A stretch of 64,000 nucleotides of DNA from Dipteronia dyeriana (GCA_032871835.1 CM065299.1:79014204-79078203), one strand, 5' to 3'; counted from the stretch's first letter, positions 44,991 to 56,719 are shown. Notes: generated by a model from the sequence alone, not told the origin. Made by a program: numbers and translations.

Positions 44991-46335
44991 TATCATTAAC
45001 ATGGCAGCGGGTATGAAAAATGTTCTCACGTTGTACCTCATCATCTTTCTTGGCTTGAGCACTAAGAGCTCTTTTCGCCACCAAAAGCTGTCCGTCCACC
45101 GGATATTCAATATCACTTGCATCCTCCAAAGGTGGCATGGACTCATCATCAGATTCACCCTCAGATTCGATCTCACTATCATCCTTCAAAACCATTACTC
45201 TCTTATTTGGGCATTGAGATGCAATAAGACCTGCTCCCAAATACTTAAAGCACTTAATTTCAAGATTTGTAGAAGGTTGAGAATCGGATGTACCTTGTTT
45301 TAATGTGCCTCTGACTTTATGATCTCTAGAAGGTTCGGCCTTTGCATTGAAACTAGGTTGGTCATCCCTATTGCTCCAATTCGGTTTCCATGATGATGAA
45401 GAACCTGAATTTTGCCCAACCTGTGTGGTACTCTTTCTCTTCAACTGTTGTTCCACCTTAATTGCCATGTCTAACATGTAACTCAATTCAACATAATGTT
45501 GCAACTCCACCACATTTGCTATGTCTCGGTTTAGTCCACTTAAAAATCTAGATATAGTAGCCTCTCGGTCTTCCTCTACATCAGCTCGAATCATGGCTAT
45601 CTCCATCTCCTTGTAGTAATCTTCAACACACTTAGACCATTGAGTAAGGGTTTGTAATTTTTGAAACAAACCTCTATAATAGTGACTCGAAATGAAACGC
45701 TTTCTCATGACAGCTTTCATCTCCTCCAAAGTCTCAATAGGTCTTTCTCCATTCCGTCTTCTACTCACAATCAATTGATCCCACCAAACGATAGCATAAT
45801 CAGTAAATTCTATGGCAGCCAACTTTACCTTCTTTAATTCAGAATAGTCATGGCAGTCAAATACCAATTCTATTCTTTTCTCCCACTCTAAATAAGCTTC
45901 GGGATCAGTTTTACCTTGGATTGTTAGGATTTTCACCTTTATACTACCCAAATTATTATCAGCCCTCTCTCCATACCTATCTCCTCTACACCCATACCTA
46001 TCTTCTCTATTCCCATACCTAACTCCTCTACCTCCCATTTCTTTTCTCAATCTGCTCGCACCCACATTAGACATGCGATCTCCCTCCTCTAGGTCATTCC
46101 CATAATCATCTTCATAAACATCCCAAGGTGGGTTCTTTCTTTTCGTTCCACATTAGGAACCCTAATTGGTTGCACCCTTTATGAACTAGACTTCACCTTA
46201 TCTATCCTATCATGCACCTCACCAATCTTAATCTCCATCCGTTCCATGTTTTTTTTTGTATGGCTTTATATAAAAAATTGAGATCTATCGTTTCTGGTGC
46301 ATCATCCGATAAGTCTCTACTTTTATCACATGACA
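44950..46335 (-). pseudogene. A1 (second copy) gag
   Basis: Main open frame 44950-46074 (374 codons): MSNVGASRLRKEMGGRGVR, RYGCRGDRYGE, capsid-like domain (IQGKTDPEAYLEWEKRIELV, RRRNGERPIETLEEM, FISSHYYRGLFQKLQTLTQW), knuckle with CFKYLGAGLIASQCP (second Cys replaced by Tyr). The N-terminal ~85 codons (46075-46335) are in another frame after small deletions. Confidence 0.88.
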
Positions 46336-46886
46336 TATTTGAAACCTGCAAAATAAAAAAAAAATAGTAAGCCTCACAAACACTCCCTCACGTATTTACT
46401 CTCAAAGATGGTGGCACTCACACTCGTGTTTTCACTCAATTCTTTGGGTTTTACCCTCTGATGAGCTCACACACTCTTGCCATTTTCCACTCTTTGTTAA
46501 CTCTCTCAGTTCTTCCTTTTTGTTTTACTTATACGGACACTCACAAGAAGTACAAGAAAAATAGAAGTAGCAAAACAAAAGGACAAGAATAATGAAGACA
46601 GAATTTTTTAGCTATTAATTTTTTTTTAATATCAATGCACGGAATCAATATAAGGAATAGAAATAGTTGATATAGGTTAGACTACACGACCCAAAAAAAA
46701 ATTGTACTTTTGTTTTTTTTTTTTTTACCGACCTTGATCTAGTGGACTCAAGAAAGCTTTTGGTACTTTATTTTGGTACCGGATTTGATCAAACGGTTTT
46801 TTTTTGGTTGAAACAAATGAATACAGAGAAGAGAAAGAACAGGGATAGATTAAACCTGATTTAGAAGCCTAAGCTCTGATACCAAC
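46336..46886 (-). other. A1 (second copy) leader and PBS
   Basis: PBS exact at 46873-46884. The inferred intron ends TTTTGCAG/GTTTCAAATATG near 46349, with a TACTATT-like branch region. T/A runs; no coding content. Confidence 0.8.
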
Positions 46887-47523
46887 CGATATGAACCTCA
46901 CCAAGAGCAGTGAGACCCGGAACCAATATATGGTAACGAACGATCGTTTTCAAACCAAGTTTACAAACAAGAACGTTATCAGACCGTGACCTGTTACCTA
47001 TAAGAAGGTAAGAACCAACGGTATCAAGAAGTTGAAGACGTCACACTCAAGAACATGAAGAAGATGTGAGTGATAAGTCAAGTTTTCATAACCAAAAAGA
47101 TATGAACTCTCACAACGTTTTTATTTTATTCAAGTCTGTCAAATTGCATCCAATTCGTTCCTTTATATACTAAAACCCTAAATGAAAAGAAAGGCTATAA
47201 GCCATCCTAAAAGGAAACAAGATAATTCGGCCATTAAGACTTTATAATCAAAAGAAAACTAATTCGAGAAACTATTGACTTACTACCTAATTGGAAAGCT
47301 TAATCTGGAAACAAATCAGCCCCTTAATTTGGGAAACCAATTAACTATTATTCTTTGGAAATAAAAGGAAATAAATCAGCCAAAGTTGACTCTTCTCCTA
47401 CCTTGTGCCATACACCCAAGTCTTCCTGATTCGACCCAATCAATTGCCTTGATGACATTAATTACGCCTTGGTCTTCATGTGGGCTTATCTTGGACTTCA
47501 ACAATTCAAAATCAGCCCAAGTG

Positions 47524-48415
47524 TGATGAGAATTAAGAAGCATCACCAAAGGAACCATTGCATGTTCCAATTGAGCCAATTAAAAGGAGAAAGAGGATCA
47601 AAGAAGCATTAAATTATTGGCTGATTCCAAGTTGCTAAAGTCAAAATTCGGCCCACATGAAGACCATATCATATTTTCTATTATAATATGTTTTCGGAAA
47701 ACCCAAGACAATCTCTACAGATTCTATGTAGACCCTGCCCTCCGAAACAGATTACAAACAGTCCAAATTCGGTCGTCTATCTTATTGCGCGAAGACTTGA
47801 GCTGAGCAGTCCGAATTTCAAAATATTTCCTATTTTTTAGGCGATGTATTATTGGAGGAGAATCCAGTTTCAATATATTTTCTACTTTAGCATATTCCCT
47901 ATTTTATATATATTCCTCAAATAAAGAGTTGATTTGTTTCTCGAATTCAACTTTCCAAATAAGGAACAAATCAACTAGTTGCTAGTTTTTAGTCTTTAGT
48001 TGTTTCCTAAATTTGTTAACATTTATTTTCCTAAATTGTAAGGCATTAATTGCCTAATATTTATTCCTTTTTAGGCCTTAGATATTTTTAGTATAAAAGG
48101 GACCAATTGATGTAATTTGAAAGATAGATTTTGAATAGAAATAAATTTGAGAAAATTTTCTCTTTGGTTCTTCATAGAACTTGTGAACTTATCAAGGTTC
48201 TACCTTGTGGCGTTCAAACCTTGACTTATCACTCACCTTCTTTCTTATTCTTGAGTGTGGCGTCTACAACTTTCTTGATACCGTTGGTTCTTACCTCCAT
48301 ATAGGTAACGGGTCACGGTTCGATAATATTCTTGTTTAACAACTTGATTAGAAAACGATCCTTCATTACCATATATTGGTTCCGGGTCTCACTGCTCTTG
48401 GTGAGGTTCATATCA
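47524..48415 (+). repeat. Solo A2 LTR, TSD AAGTG
   Basis: 892 bp, TGATGAGAATTAAGAAGC...GTTCATATCA, flanked by AAGTG (47519-47523 and 48416-48420). No internal sequence, so it arose by LTR-LTR recombination. It keeps the TATAAAAGGGACC core (~48094) and both stem-loop motifs. Confidence 0.95.
48186..48264 (+). other. Two tandem stem-loop motifs in an A2 LTR
   Basis: First: ACTTATCAAGG-TTCTA-CCTTGTGGCGTTCAA (CAAGG pairs with CCTTG). Second: ACTTATCACTCA, 16-nt pyrimidine-rich loop, TGAGTGTGGCGTC (CACTCA pairs with TGAGTG). Flanking sequence is the same as in B LTRs while stems differ. Confidence 0.65.
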
Positions 48416-48531
48416 AAGTGTCTTGAATTAGGCCATTTAGTACTTCATTGAATCTCTTAGCTCTTGCCCTTGTTATTGGCCCAGCCGGATCATGCAATGG
48501 ATCATTTGATGCAGTTGCCTTATTCTCATCA

Positions 48532-48738
48532 ATCTGTGTCTTCGCCACCATCATTGACAAAGGATGGTTGTCTTCCACGTCGTGGTTCTCTTTGCAATCT
48601 GGTAACTGCTTCATCATGTCTTTCTAGACGATCTCCTACATCTCCCATCACTTTGAACATAGGTTCAAATTGTTGTTGCATTGCTTGAATCACTTGATCA
48701 TTTGAGGAAGAACTCACTTCTTTATCTTTGTTAGACAT
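48532..48738 (-). pseudogene. Outer B element: gag N-terminus
   Basis: MSNKDKEVSSSSNDQVIQAM, FKVMGDVGDRLERHDE, TRLQREPRRGRQPSFVND, GGEDTD, then interrupted by the A1 5' LTR. The ATG at 48738 is intact. The rest of gag up to the KIERQ region is deleted together with most of the A1 3' LTR (junction at 34460). Confidence 0.88.
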
Positions 48739-49388
48739 GTTTAAAACCTGATAAAAAAAGTTAGAACAGCCTCACAATCACTCCCTCACGTGTTTCTCTC
48801 AAAGAAATATTCACACCACTCATGTTTCACACAATTATTTGGTTTTTCTCAATGCTAATCTCACCACTCTTGCCTTTTACCTCTCTTGTTTTGTTCTTTG
48901 GGTTCTTAGATTAACTAAGGTCCTTTTAAACAAACAATTCAGATTATGGCAAATTCAACGGAGTGAAATTGGGTAGGTCTAAAAAAACAAGGCCACTTCA
49001 AGTAAGTAAAGATTAGAACTGAAATATCAATTTCTATCCCAACAAGAATTTCGTTTGTTTTGGTTAAGAAGACAATATTTAAATATTTCCCAAACCGAAA
49101 CAAAAATGATATGAACAAAGAAAGATTTTTGTAATTTTGCAAGAATTCCTTGAATCCGCAATATTTTATTTTTTTTGTTTTTTTTTTGTTTTGTTTTTGT
49201 TTTTTTTTTGTTTTTGTGTTGAAAACAAAGAAGAATGATAATAACCTCAAAAAGAACAACAATTAAGATGAATTATAGATACAGTGCTATAAGATGAAGA
49301 AGAAAAGAAAGTGAGAAAAAAAAACTAAAAGAACAACAAATAAATGGATATGCAAACCTCAAACTTGAGCAAAGCTCTGATACCAAAA
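48739..49388 (-). other. Outer B element: leader and PBS
   Basis: PBS exact at 49374-49385. Leader sequence matches 41002-41648, with a longer T/G run (49160-49220 on plus) and the gag-proximal CAG/GTTTTAAACATG. No coding content. Confidence 0.82.
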
Positions 49389-49836
49389 TGATGGAAATCA
49401 TTAACTTAGTAACCATACACCCCAATAGCTAAAGAGCTATGATACATATGGAATGCAATTTATCACCCTCAACTAATTGAAACCAACCCGATCGTTCAAA
49501 ATTGAAGAGAAACTATTCTAATCACTTTATCAATGGAATGATGATAAAAAACTAATTAGAACAGCACTTTGATTTCCCTTAAACGCCACAAACTATGAAG
49601 TTTGATAAGTTTAAAGGCAAAACAGAGATTTTGAGGTTGTTGAATGCCACAAGATGAATAAGCTTGATATGTTTCAAAGTTCATGCAAGAACTTAAAAAC
49701 AAAACACTCACAAAGTACTCAAATAAGTTTATATTACTCAAACCTCTGCCCTTACATAGAAAAAGTAGCATTGTTTATATAGAACAAAGGTCAAGGACAA
49801 TATAATACAAATATAACTGCCCATTAAATGTGTAAC
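49389..49836 (-). repeat. Outer B element: 5' LTR, part 1
   Basis: First ~448 bp (plus-strand order) of a B LTR, TGATGGAAATCATT..., interrupted at GTAAC by the composite A2 element and continued at 56299. Confidence 0.9.
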
Positions 49837-50439
49837 TGATATGAACCTCACCAAGAGCAGTGAGATCCGGAAACAATATATGGTAGCAAGGATTGTTTTC
49901 TAATTTCAGATTTTATACAAAGAAAATAGAAAGGACCGTGACCCGTTATCCATATGGAGATAAGAACCAACGGTATCAAGAAAGTTGTAGACGCCACACT
50001 TAAGAACAAGAAAGAAGGTGAGTGATAAGTCAAGGTTTGAACGCCACAAGGTAGAACCTTGATAAGTTCATAGTTCTACGATGAACCAAAGAGAAAAATT
50101 CTCTCAATTTTATTTCAATTCAAGTCTTCGTGCAATAAGATAGATGGCCGAATTTGGAATTATTGTGATATTTTTCAGAGGATGGAGTCTTCATATCATA
50201 TGTATATCTTGTCTTGGGCTTTCTGAAAACATATTATAATAAACGATCCGACTTCATATGCTCTCTATAGAGGTCTACAAAGTTCAGGCAGAATTTAGTC
50301 TTCAAGTGGGCCAAATTTGGACTTTAGCAACTAGGAATCAGCCCATCATTTAATGCTTCTTTGATCCCCTTGCCTCCTTTGATTTGGCCTAATTAGAATA
50401 TGCAATGGTTCCTTTTGTGATGCTTCTTAATTCTCATCA
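49837..50439 (-). repeat. 3' LTR of the composite A2 element
   Basis: 603 bp; reads GAGATCCGG after the usual start. The central promoter block is missing, but R/U5 is of A2 type (GAACGCCACAAGG...). Confidence 0.9.
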
Positions 50440-50605
50440 TTCCCCCTCTCTTCAAAAGGATTCGTCCTTGAATCTTCACTATAATGTTGTTGATAGCTTG
50501 TGACACTTCAGCAAAGCCTTGCAAATGACAAACAACAACACTATGCAAGGAAGGGTTAATTCTATTAGTACTAAAACATGCCTCTTTGTACAAAAGTACA
50601 ATCAT
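50393..50605 (-). pseudogene. Post-protease ORF of the composite A2 element
   Basis: MIVLLYKEACFSTNRINPSL, FAEVS, INNIIVKIQGRILLKRGG: the shared A2 deletion joint is present in this copy although its gag is not deleted. Confidence 0.6.
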
Positions 50606-50636
50606 TGGCTGATTTGAAAATATAGCCTTTTTGACC

Positions 50637-51332
50637 TCACTCTCCCTTGCATAAAAGCTTACTTGTTTTCTCTCTCTTTTTTCTCAACAACCTCTTTTTC
50701 TTTTTCGTCTTTTTTGTTTTCCTTTTTTTTTCTTTTTTTGCTATTTCAGAATCTTTTTCTTTTCTCTCTCTTTCTTTTGAACTCTCACTCTCACTCTCAC
50801 TCTCTTTTTTGACATCACTCTCTTTTCTTAACCTCACTTGATCTTCATACACTTGTTTTGGGGTGAAAGGTACGAAAGTGATTGATTTATTATTGAGTAC
50901 AAAGGAGTATCTATTGGTATACCCATCATGGGCCACATGCCTATCGAACTGCCATGGTCTCCTAAAAAGGATATGGCCAGCATTCATTGGTACCACATCA
51001 CAAAGGACTTCATCTTTGCACTTTCCAATTGAAAATGTTACCAACACTTGTTTAGTCACCTTGATTTCTCCACAATCATTTAACCACTGTAGCTTACATG
51101 GTTTTGGCTGCCTCAAAGTGGCTAAATACAATTTCTCGATAAAAATAGTGCTAGCCATATTAGTACAACTCCCCCCATCAATGATCATGCTACATACCTT
51201 ATCATTAACATTGCAGCGGGTGTGAAAAATATTGCCAAGTTGTACCTCATCATCTTCCTTGCCTTGAGCACTAAGAGCTCTTCTCGCCACCACAGGATAT
51301 TCAATGTCACTTGCATCCTCCAAAGATGGCAT
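50637..51332 (-). pseudogene. Protease and Lys-rich linker of the composite A2 element
   Basis: 231 open codons. Protease site IIDGGSCTNMAST, ILFRRPWQF (GR changed to RR), KQVYEDQVRLRKESD, then a long linker dominated by Lys, Glu and Arg. A stop in the acidic spacer near 51346 separates it from the zinc knuckle. Confidence 0.82.
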
Positions 51333-52527
51333 GGACTGATCATCAGATTAACCCTCGGATTCGATAACACCATTATCCTTCAAAACCATTACTCTCTTGT
51401 TTGGGCATTGAGATGCAATATGACCTACTCCCAAACACTAAAGCACTTAATGTCACGGTTTCTAGAAGGTTGAGAATCTGGTTTACCTTGATTTAATATG
51501 CCTCCGGCCTTTTGATCTTTGGAAGGTTTGCCTTGGCCTTGAAACTAGGCTGGTGATCCCTCTCGCTCCAATTCAGTTTCCATGATGATGAAGAACCCAA
51601 ATTTTGCCCAACCCATGTGGAACTCTTTCTCTTCAACTGCTGTTCCACTTTAATTGCCATGTGCACCATTTCACTCAATTCAACATAATGTTGCAACTCC
51701 ACCACATTTGCTATGTCTCGGTTTAGTCCACTTAAAAACCTAGCCATAGTAGCCTCTCAGTCTTCCTCTACATCAGCTCAAATCATGGCTATCTCCATCT
51801 CTTTGTAGTAATCTTCAACACAATTAGACCATTGAGTAAGAGTTTGCAATTTTTGAAACAAACCCCTATAATAGTGACTTAGAATGAAACACTTCCTCAT
51901 GACAGCTTTCATCTGCTCCCAAGTCTCAATAGGTATTTCTCCATTCCACCTTCTACTCACAATCAATTGATCCCACCAAACAATAGCTTAATCAGTAAAT
52001 TCTATGGCAGCCAACTTTACTTTCTTTCATTCATAATAGTCATTGCTGTCAAATACCAATTCTATTCTTTTCTCCTACTCCAAATAAGCTTCGGGGATCA
52101 GTTTTACCTTGGAACGTTGGGATTTTCACCTTTATACTACCCAAATTATTATCAGCCTCTCTCCATACCTATCTCCTTTATACCCATACCTATCTTCTCT
52201 ATTCCCATACCTAACTCCTCTACCTCCCATTTCACCCCTCAATCTGCCCGCACCCACATTGGACATGCGATCACCCTCCTCTAGGTCATTCCCATAATCT
52301 TCTTCATAATCATCCCTAGATGGGTTTCTTTCTCTTCGTTCCACATTAGGAACCCTAATTGGTTGCACCTTTTGTGAACTAGACTCCACCTTATCTATCC
52401 TATCATACACCTCACCAATCTTAATCTCCATCCGCTCCATGTTTTTTTGTATGGCTTTATACAAAAAATTAAGATCTATCATTTCTGGTGCATCATCATA
52501 TAAGTCTCCACTTTTATCACGTGACAT
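51333..52527 (-). pseudogene. Gag of the composite A2 element
   Basis: Sense order: MSRDKSGDLYDDAPEMIDLN (start 52527), DRIDKVESSSQKVQ, RYGNREDRYGYKGDRYGE, then a frame break near 52130, the capsid-like region over 51493-51966 (HYYRGLFQKLQTLTQW, ARFLSGLNRDIANVVELQHY) and knuckle remnants near 51400-51450. It shows that A2 copies once had full gag. Confidence 0.85.
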
Positions 52528-52889
52528 ATTTGAAACCTGTAAAAAAAAAAAGGAAGCCTCACAAACACTCCCTCATGTGTTTACTCTCAATGATGGTGGC
52601 ACTCACACTCGTGTTTTCACTTAATTCTTTGGCTTTTACCCTCTGATGAGCTCACACACTCTTGCTTTTTTCCACTCTTTGTTAACTCTTTCAGTTCTTC
52701 CTTCTTTTTTTTACTTATACGGACACTCACAAAAAAAATAGTGTAGGATAAGAATAACAAAGATGAGATTCTAATGAAAGATTTTTTTTTAATATCAACG
52801 CATGAAATCAAGAAAAGGAATAAGAAAATAGTTGATATAAGTTCAACTACACGACCTAAAAAAAATTGTACTGAATTTTTTTTTTGGGA
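52528..52889 (-). other. Leader of the composite A2 element, gag-proximal part
   Basis: Non-coding. Acceptor-like TTTTTTTACAG/GTTTCAAATATG before gag. It matches the A1 leader up to the A/T runs near 52860, where LINE sequence begins. Confidence 0.78.
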
Positions 52890-54899
52890 TTTTTTTTTAT
52901 CTCTTTTATTTATAAAGAATACAAAAGGCAAGAGCTAGGCAAGGGCTCAAAACAAGAACAACAAGAGCAAAGCCTAAAATCAATTAGCGTTTACATTCCA
53001 ATTCAAAGCCATAAGAGGGTGGTCTTTGAGATTGATAGATGATAGTTGGCAGCGAATGGTGTCAATAATGGAGCACGCAACAACCGAGCTAGTCTGTTTG
53101 GTCCCTTAAAAAATACGACAATTATGCTCTCTCCAAATGTGATAAATAGCATCCCCAAGACAAAGCTTCTTAGCCACGATAACAGGGGGGTTTCATCTCC
53201 AATGGGTAGACGCCCAAGCAATAAAATCATTCCAGCAAAGACCAATCCAATGAGTCCCACAATAGTTTAGAAGTTGAGTCCAAATGGCTCTACTGAATAA
53301 ACACTCAAAGAACAGGTGAACATGAGACTCGAGATGAGAGTTGCAAAGAACACAAGTAGTAACAGCCCTAGGGTCATACTTATGAATGCGGTTCCTGGTG
53401 GGGAGCCTACCTCTAACAGCCATCCAAATTATGAAACTCATTCTTGGAATGTTTTGAGGGAACCAAACCAGCTTGAACCAAGGAACAAGAGGGTGAGGGG
53501 CTCTAAGAGAAGCCAATACAGAAGAGGCCGAGTAAATACCATTGGGAGCAGGGAGCCAACAAATGCTATCCTCTATATTGGAGTTAGGATTGTAAGAAGG
53601 CATCCGACTCTTAATTTCAACAAGATCAATAGACATAGCAGGTGGCCAATTCCAAGAATCAACAAGAACAATGGCATTAACCGTTGCATTGAGAGGGAGG
53701 CCAGAATCATAAACCACACGGGAGTTCTATTTAGAAAGGAGAGGACCATCCGGATGCCAATTATCAAACCATAAGGAAGTACTAGAACCATTGCCAATAT
53801 AGTGCTGAATTAAAGGTTGAGCAATTGGCCGAAGATAAAGGAGTTTCCTCCAATTCCAAGAGCAGGTATAAAGGGCTTTAGCCTCTCAAAGGTTTGAGCC
53901 TTTGAGGTGATAGGCTTTGATCTAAGAAGTCCAGAGGTTGTTCGTACCATAAATCAAAATCCAAAGATGCCTAATCATCAGGGCCTTGTTCCAAGAAGAG
54001 AGGTCCTTGATTCCAAGACCACCCTCTTTCTTAGGGAGACAAATATAAGACCAAGAAATTTTTGCACCCTTACTATCACCTTCAATTCCTTTCCATAAGA
54101 AACTACGGAATTTATGTTCAATAATCTTCAAAATCTTGATAGAAAGGCAGAGATAACTAGCCCAAATGACTTGTAAACTCGACAAAACCGATATAATGAG
54201 CTGCAAGTGACCCGCATAAGAAAGGATGTGGTTCATCCAAGAGGTAAGTCTGCCTAAAACTTTGTCCACAAGAGGGGATCAGTCCCGAAGACAAAGTTTA
54301 GTAGAGATGATAGGGATACCTAGATAGCGAATGGGGAGAGAACCGACGGTGTAACCAAAGAGGTAAATGAGCTGCTGGTTGGTTGTAGAGGATAAACCCG
54401 AAGTAAAAATATTGCTCTTGGCTTGATTAGAAAGGAGGCCTGAAAGCAAAGAGAACTCATCGAGGGAAGCCTTAAGGACTTGAGCTGAAGAAGGGGAGCC
54501 ATGGCAAAGCATGATAAGATCATCAACAAAACAGAGGTGGGGGAGCTTTATCTTGTCACACTTCCAATGATACTTGAAGCTCGGAGAGTTCGCAATTCGC
54601 TTGGTCAGATTTTAGATAGAACTTCCATAGCTATTACAAAGAGGTATGGGGACATAGGATCCCCTTGCCGAAGACCTCTTTTTCTAGAGAAAAAACCAGC
54701 TAGTTCACCATTGATGAAGATAGAGAACTTAGGGGCAGTAAGGTAAGCTTTGATCCATGTAATAATCATAGGAGGAAAGTGAAAAGCAGTGAGGGTTTCA
54801 AGCAATAAGCCCCAATCCAACATATCAAAAGCCTTCATCAAATCTACCTTTAGAGCCAACCTAGGGCAGCCAATATCCTTATGATATTCCTCATGAGCT
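52890..54899 (-). mobile_element. 5'-truncated L1-type LINE with poly(A)
   Basis: Minus strand. Poly(A) read as T9 at 52890-52898. The 3' UTR precedes it, then the ORF2 C-terminus with a zinc region (TCVLCNSHLESHVHLFFEC, 53193-53717), the thumb region (LPIRYLGIPI), and RT back to the segment before VDLMKAFDMLDW. Truncated at ~54899 within RT. ORF2 is broken by several frameshifts; FVDDLIM is present near 54510-54530. Confidence 0.9.
53193..53717 (-). pseudogene. LINE ORF2 C-terminal zinc-binding region
   Basis: 174 open codons. SMDLVEIKSRMP-type start, LPAPNGIYSASSVLASL, WFPQNIPRMSFIIWMAVRGR, then a Cys/His cluster (CVLCNSHLESHVHLFFEC) matching the zf-RVT domain found after plant LINE RTs. 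It follows the RT thumb and is in frame only locally. Confidence 0.82.
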
Positions 54900-55005
54900 T
54901 TTTTTGAGCCTTTGTTTAGCTCTTGCTTTGCTTCTTGGGGTATGCCCCTTGTATTTGTTCTTTCTTTTTCTTTTTATGATACTATTTACTTACCCAAAAA
55001 AAAAA
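54899..55005 (+). mobile_element. Short LINE 3' end in the opposite orientation
   Basis: About 100 bp resembling the 3' UTR of the neighbouring LINE (shared TTTGAGCC..TTG..TAGCTCTTGC) but with a different tail (...CTATTTACTTACCC) and its own poly(A) at 54996-55005. It lies back to back with the larger LINE. Confidence 0.65.
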
Positions 55006-55137
55006 GAATCTGATAAAACTTTTTTTTTTGTAACGGGTCTAGATTTTTTTTTTATGATCAAACAGAAAAAAAAATTAGACGAAGAAGAACAAGGATAGAT
55101 TAAACCTGATTTTAGAAGTCTAAGCTCTGATACCAAC
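55006..55137 (-). other. Leader remainder and PBS of the composite A2 element
   Basis: A/T runs matching 3940-4080, then PBS exact at 55124-55135, two bases from the LTR. Confidence 0.8.
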
Positions 55138-55700
55138 TGATATGAACCTCACCAAGAGCAGTGAGACCCGGAACCAATATATGGTAACGAAGGATCGTTT
55201 TCTAACCAAGTTTACAAACAAGAACGTTATCGGACCGTGACCCGTTACCTATAAGGAGGTAAGAACCAATGGTATCAAGAAGTTCAAGATGCCACACTCA
55301 AGAACAAGAAGAAGATATGAGTGACAAGTCAAGTTTTCAGAACCAAAAAGAGATGAACTCTCACAATTTTGTTATTCAATTCAAGTCTTCTTGCAACAAT
55401 ATATATGGCCGAATTTGGACTTGTTATGATCTTTTTCAGAGGACAAAGTCATTAAAGAATCCGTAGGGCTTGTCTTGGGCTTTCCAAAAAAATATTATAA
55501 TAGACTATCTGTCGTCAGATGCTCTCTATAGAGGCCCTAGAAGTTTAGTCCGGATTTGGTCTTCATGTGGGCCGAACTTGGATTTCAGCAACTCATAATC
55601 AGCCCATCATTAAATGCTTATTTGATCCATTTGCCTCCTTGTAATTGGCCCAATTGGAATATGCAACGGATCCTTTGGTGATGCTTCTTGATTCTCATCA
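55138..55700 (-). repeat. Inner 5' LTR (short A2 subtype)
   Basis: 563 bp, same length and structure as 1764-2326. It is the LTR attached to the PBS. Its other end directly abuts 55701. Confidence 0.9.
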
Positions 55701-56293
55701 CTCACCAAGAGCAGTGAGATCCGGAACCAATATATGGTAGTAAGGATTGTTTTCTAATTTCAGATTTTAAACAAAGCAAATAAAAAGGACCGCGACCCCT
55801 TATCTATATGCAGATAAGAACTAACGGTATCAAGAAAGTTGTAGATGCCACACTCAAGAACAAGAAAAAAGGTGAGTGATAAGTCAAGGTTTGAATGCTA
55901 CAAGGTAGAACCTTGATAAGTTCTTAGTTCTATGAAGAACCAGAGAGAAAAATTCTCTTAATTTTATTTCAATTCAAGTCTTCGCGCTATAAGATAGATG
56001 GCCAAATTTGGACTTTTTATGATCTGTTTTGGAGAACAGGGTCTTCATAGCATCTGTAGAGCTTGTCTTGGAATTTCTGAAAACATATTATAATAGACGA
56101 TTTGACTTCAAATGCTCTCTATAAAGGTCCACGAAGTTCAGCAAGGATTTAGTCTTCATGTGGGCAGAATTTAGACTTTAGCAACTCGGAATCAGCCCTT
56201 CATTTAATTCTTCTTTGATCCTCTTGCCTCATTTTAATTGGCCCAATAGGAATATGCAATGGTTCCTTTGGTGATGCTTCTTAATTCTCATCA
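55701..56293 (-). repeat. Outer 5' LTR, missing its first 10 bp
   Basis: 593 bp starting CTCACCAAGAGC: the terminal TGATATGAAC is absent. Subtype matches the 3' LTR 49837-50439 (603 bp), so the difference is exactly the missing 10 bp. Confidence 0.9.
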
Positions 56294-56298
56294 GTAAC

Positions 56299-56719
56299 CT
56301 CCCACTAAATGCATCTAGACCATGAATAATGGTCATAAAGTATTCAGCCTTTGTAACTCCTTATTCCTAATCAAAGAACACATTAACTCACACTTAACAA
56401 AATAAAACCCAACACAAAAACCCAAACTAATCATAAAATAAGCCCACAAACCCAACATAATTAAAAATCCAAACTATTCATAAAATAAGCTCACAAAACC
56501 CAACATAATTAAACCCAAACTAATTATAAAATAGGCCCACAAAATCCAATATGGCTGAATGGCCTTTTATTCTTCAAGATAAGCTAGAATACTTCATTCT
56601 AACAAGACTGGACTCTTGTCTTTGTGATTTCGACTTGTTTGAAACATGTTGACCATTTTATACTCTTCTTGCATCCTTAGAACCTTGACAAAATCTTGAC
56701 TAGCTTGCTCCTTCCAAAT
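56299..56719 (-). repeat. Outer B element: 5' LTR, part 2
   Basis: Continuation of the LTR from 49836 after the composite A2 insertion. Cut at CCTTCCAAAT by a plus-strand B element (target CAAAT at 56715-56719). The remaining ~200 bp should lie beyond the window. Confidence 0.88.

Larger units (their letters stand above)
34461..48531 (-). mobile_element. A1 element (second copy), nested and truncated
   Basis: Minus-strand A1 copy inside the outer B gag. The 3' LTR is reduced to 34461-34509. Pol is split by the complete B element (35454-42659). The 5' LTR (46887-48531) is split by a solo A2 LTR. With inserts removed it has the same order as 26125-32807. It retains the leader, gag, protease, RT, RNase H and integrase, all with frameshifts or stops. 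Confidence 0.9.
46887..48531 (-). repeat. A1 (second copy) 5' LTR, split by a solo A2 LTR
   Basis: A1 LTR pieces 46887-47523 and 48421-48531 add up to ~748 bp, matching the 751-754 bp LTRs at 26125 and 32057. First base changed (CGATATGAACC). The insert is 47524-48415 with its duplication 48416-48420. Confidence 0.9.
49837..56293 (-). mobile_element. Composite A2 element with doubled LTR and LINE pieces, TSD GTAAC
   Basis: Flanked by GTAAC (49832-49836 and 56294-56298). The outer LTRs 49837-50439 and 55701-56293 share one subtype. Inside sits a second 5' LTR (55138-55700) of the short subtype, next to the PBS and leader. Internal sequence keeps full-length gag and protease but has the A2 deletion of RT to integrase. 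A LINE (52890-54899) and another LINE end (54899-55005) sit in the leader. Confidence 0.9.
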
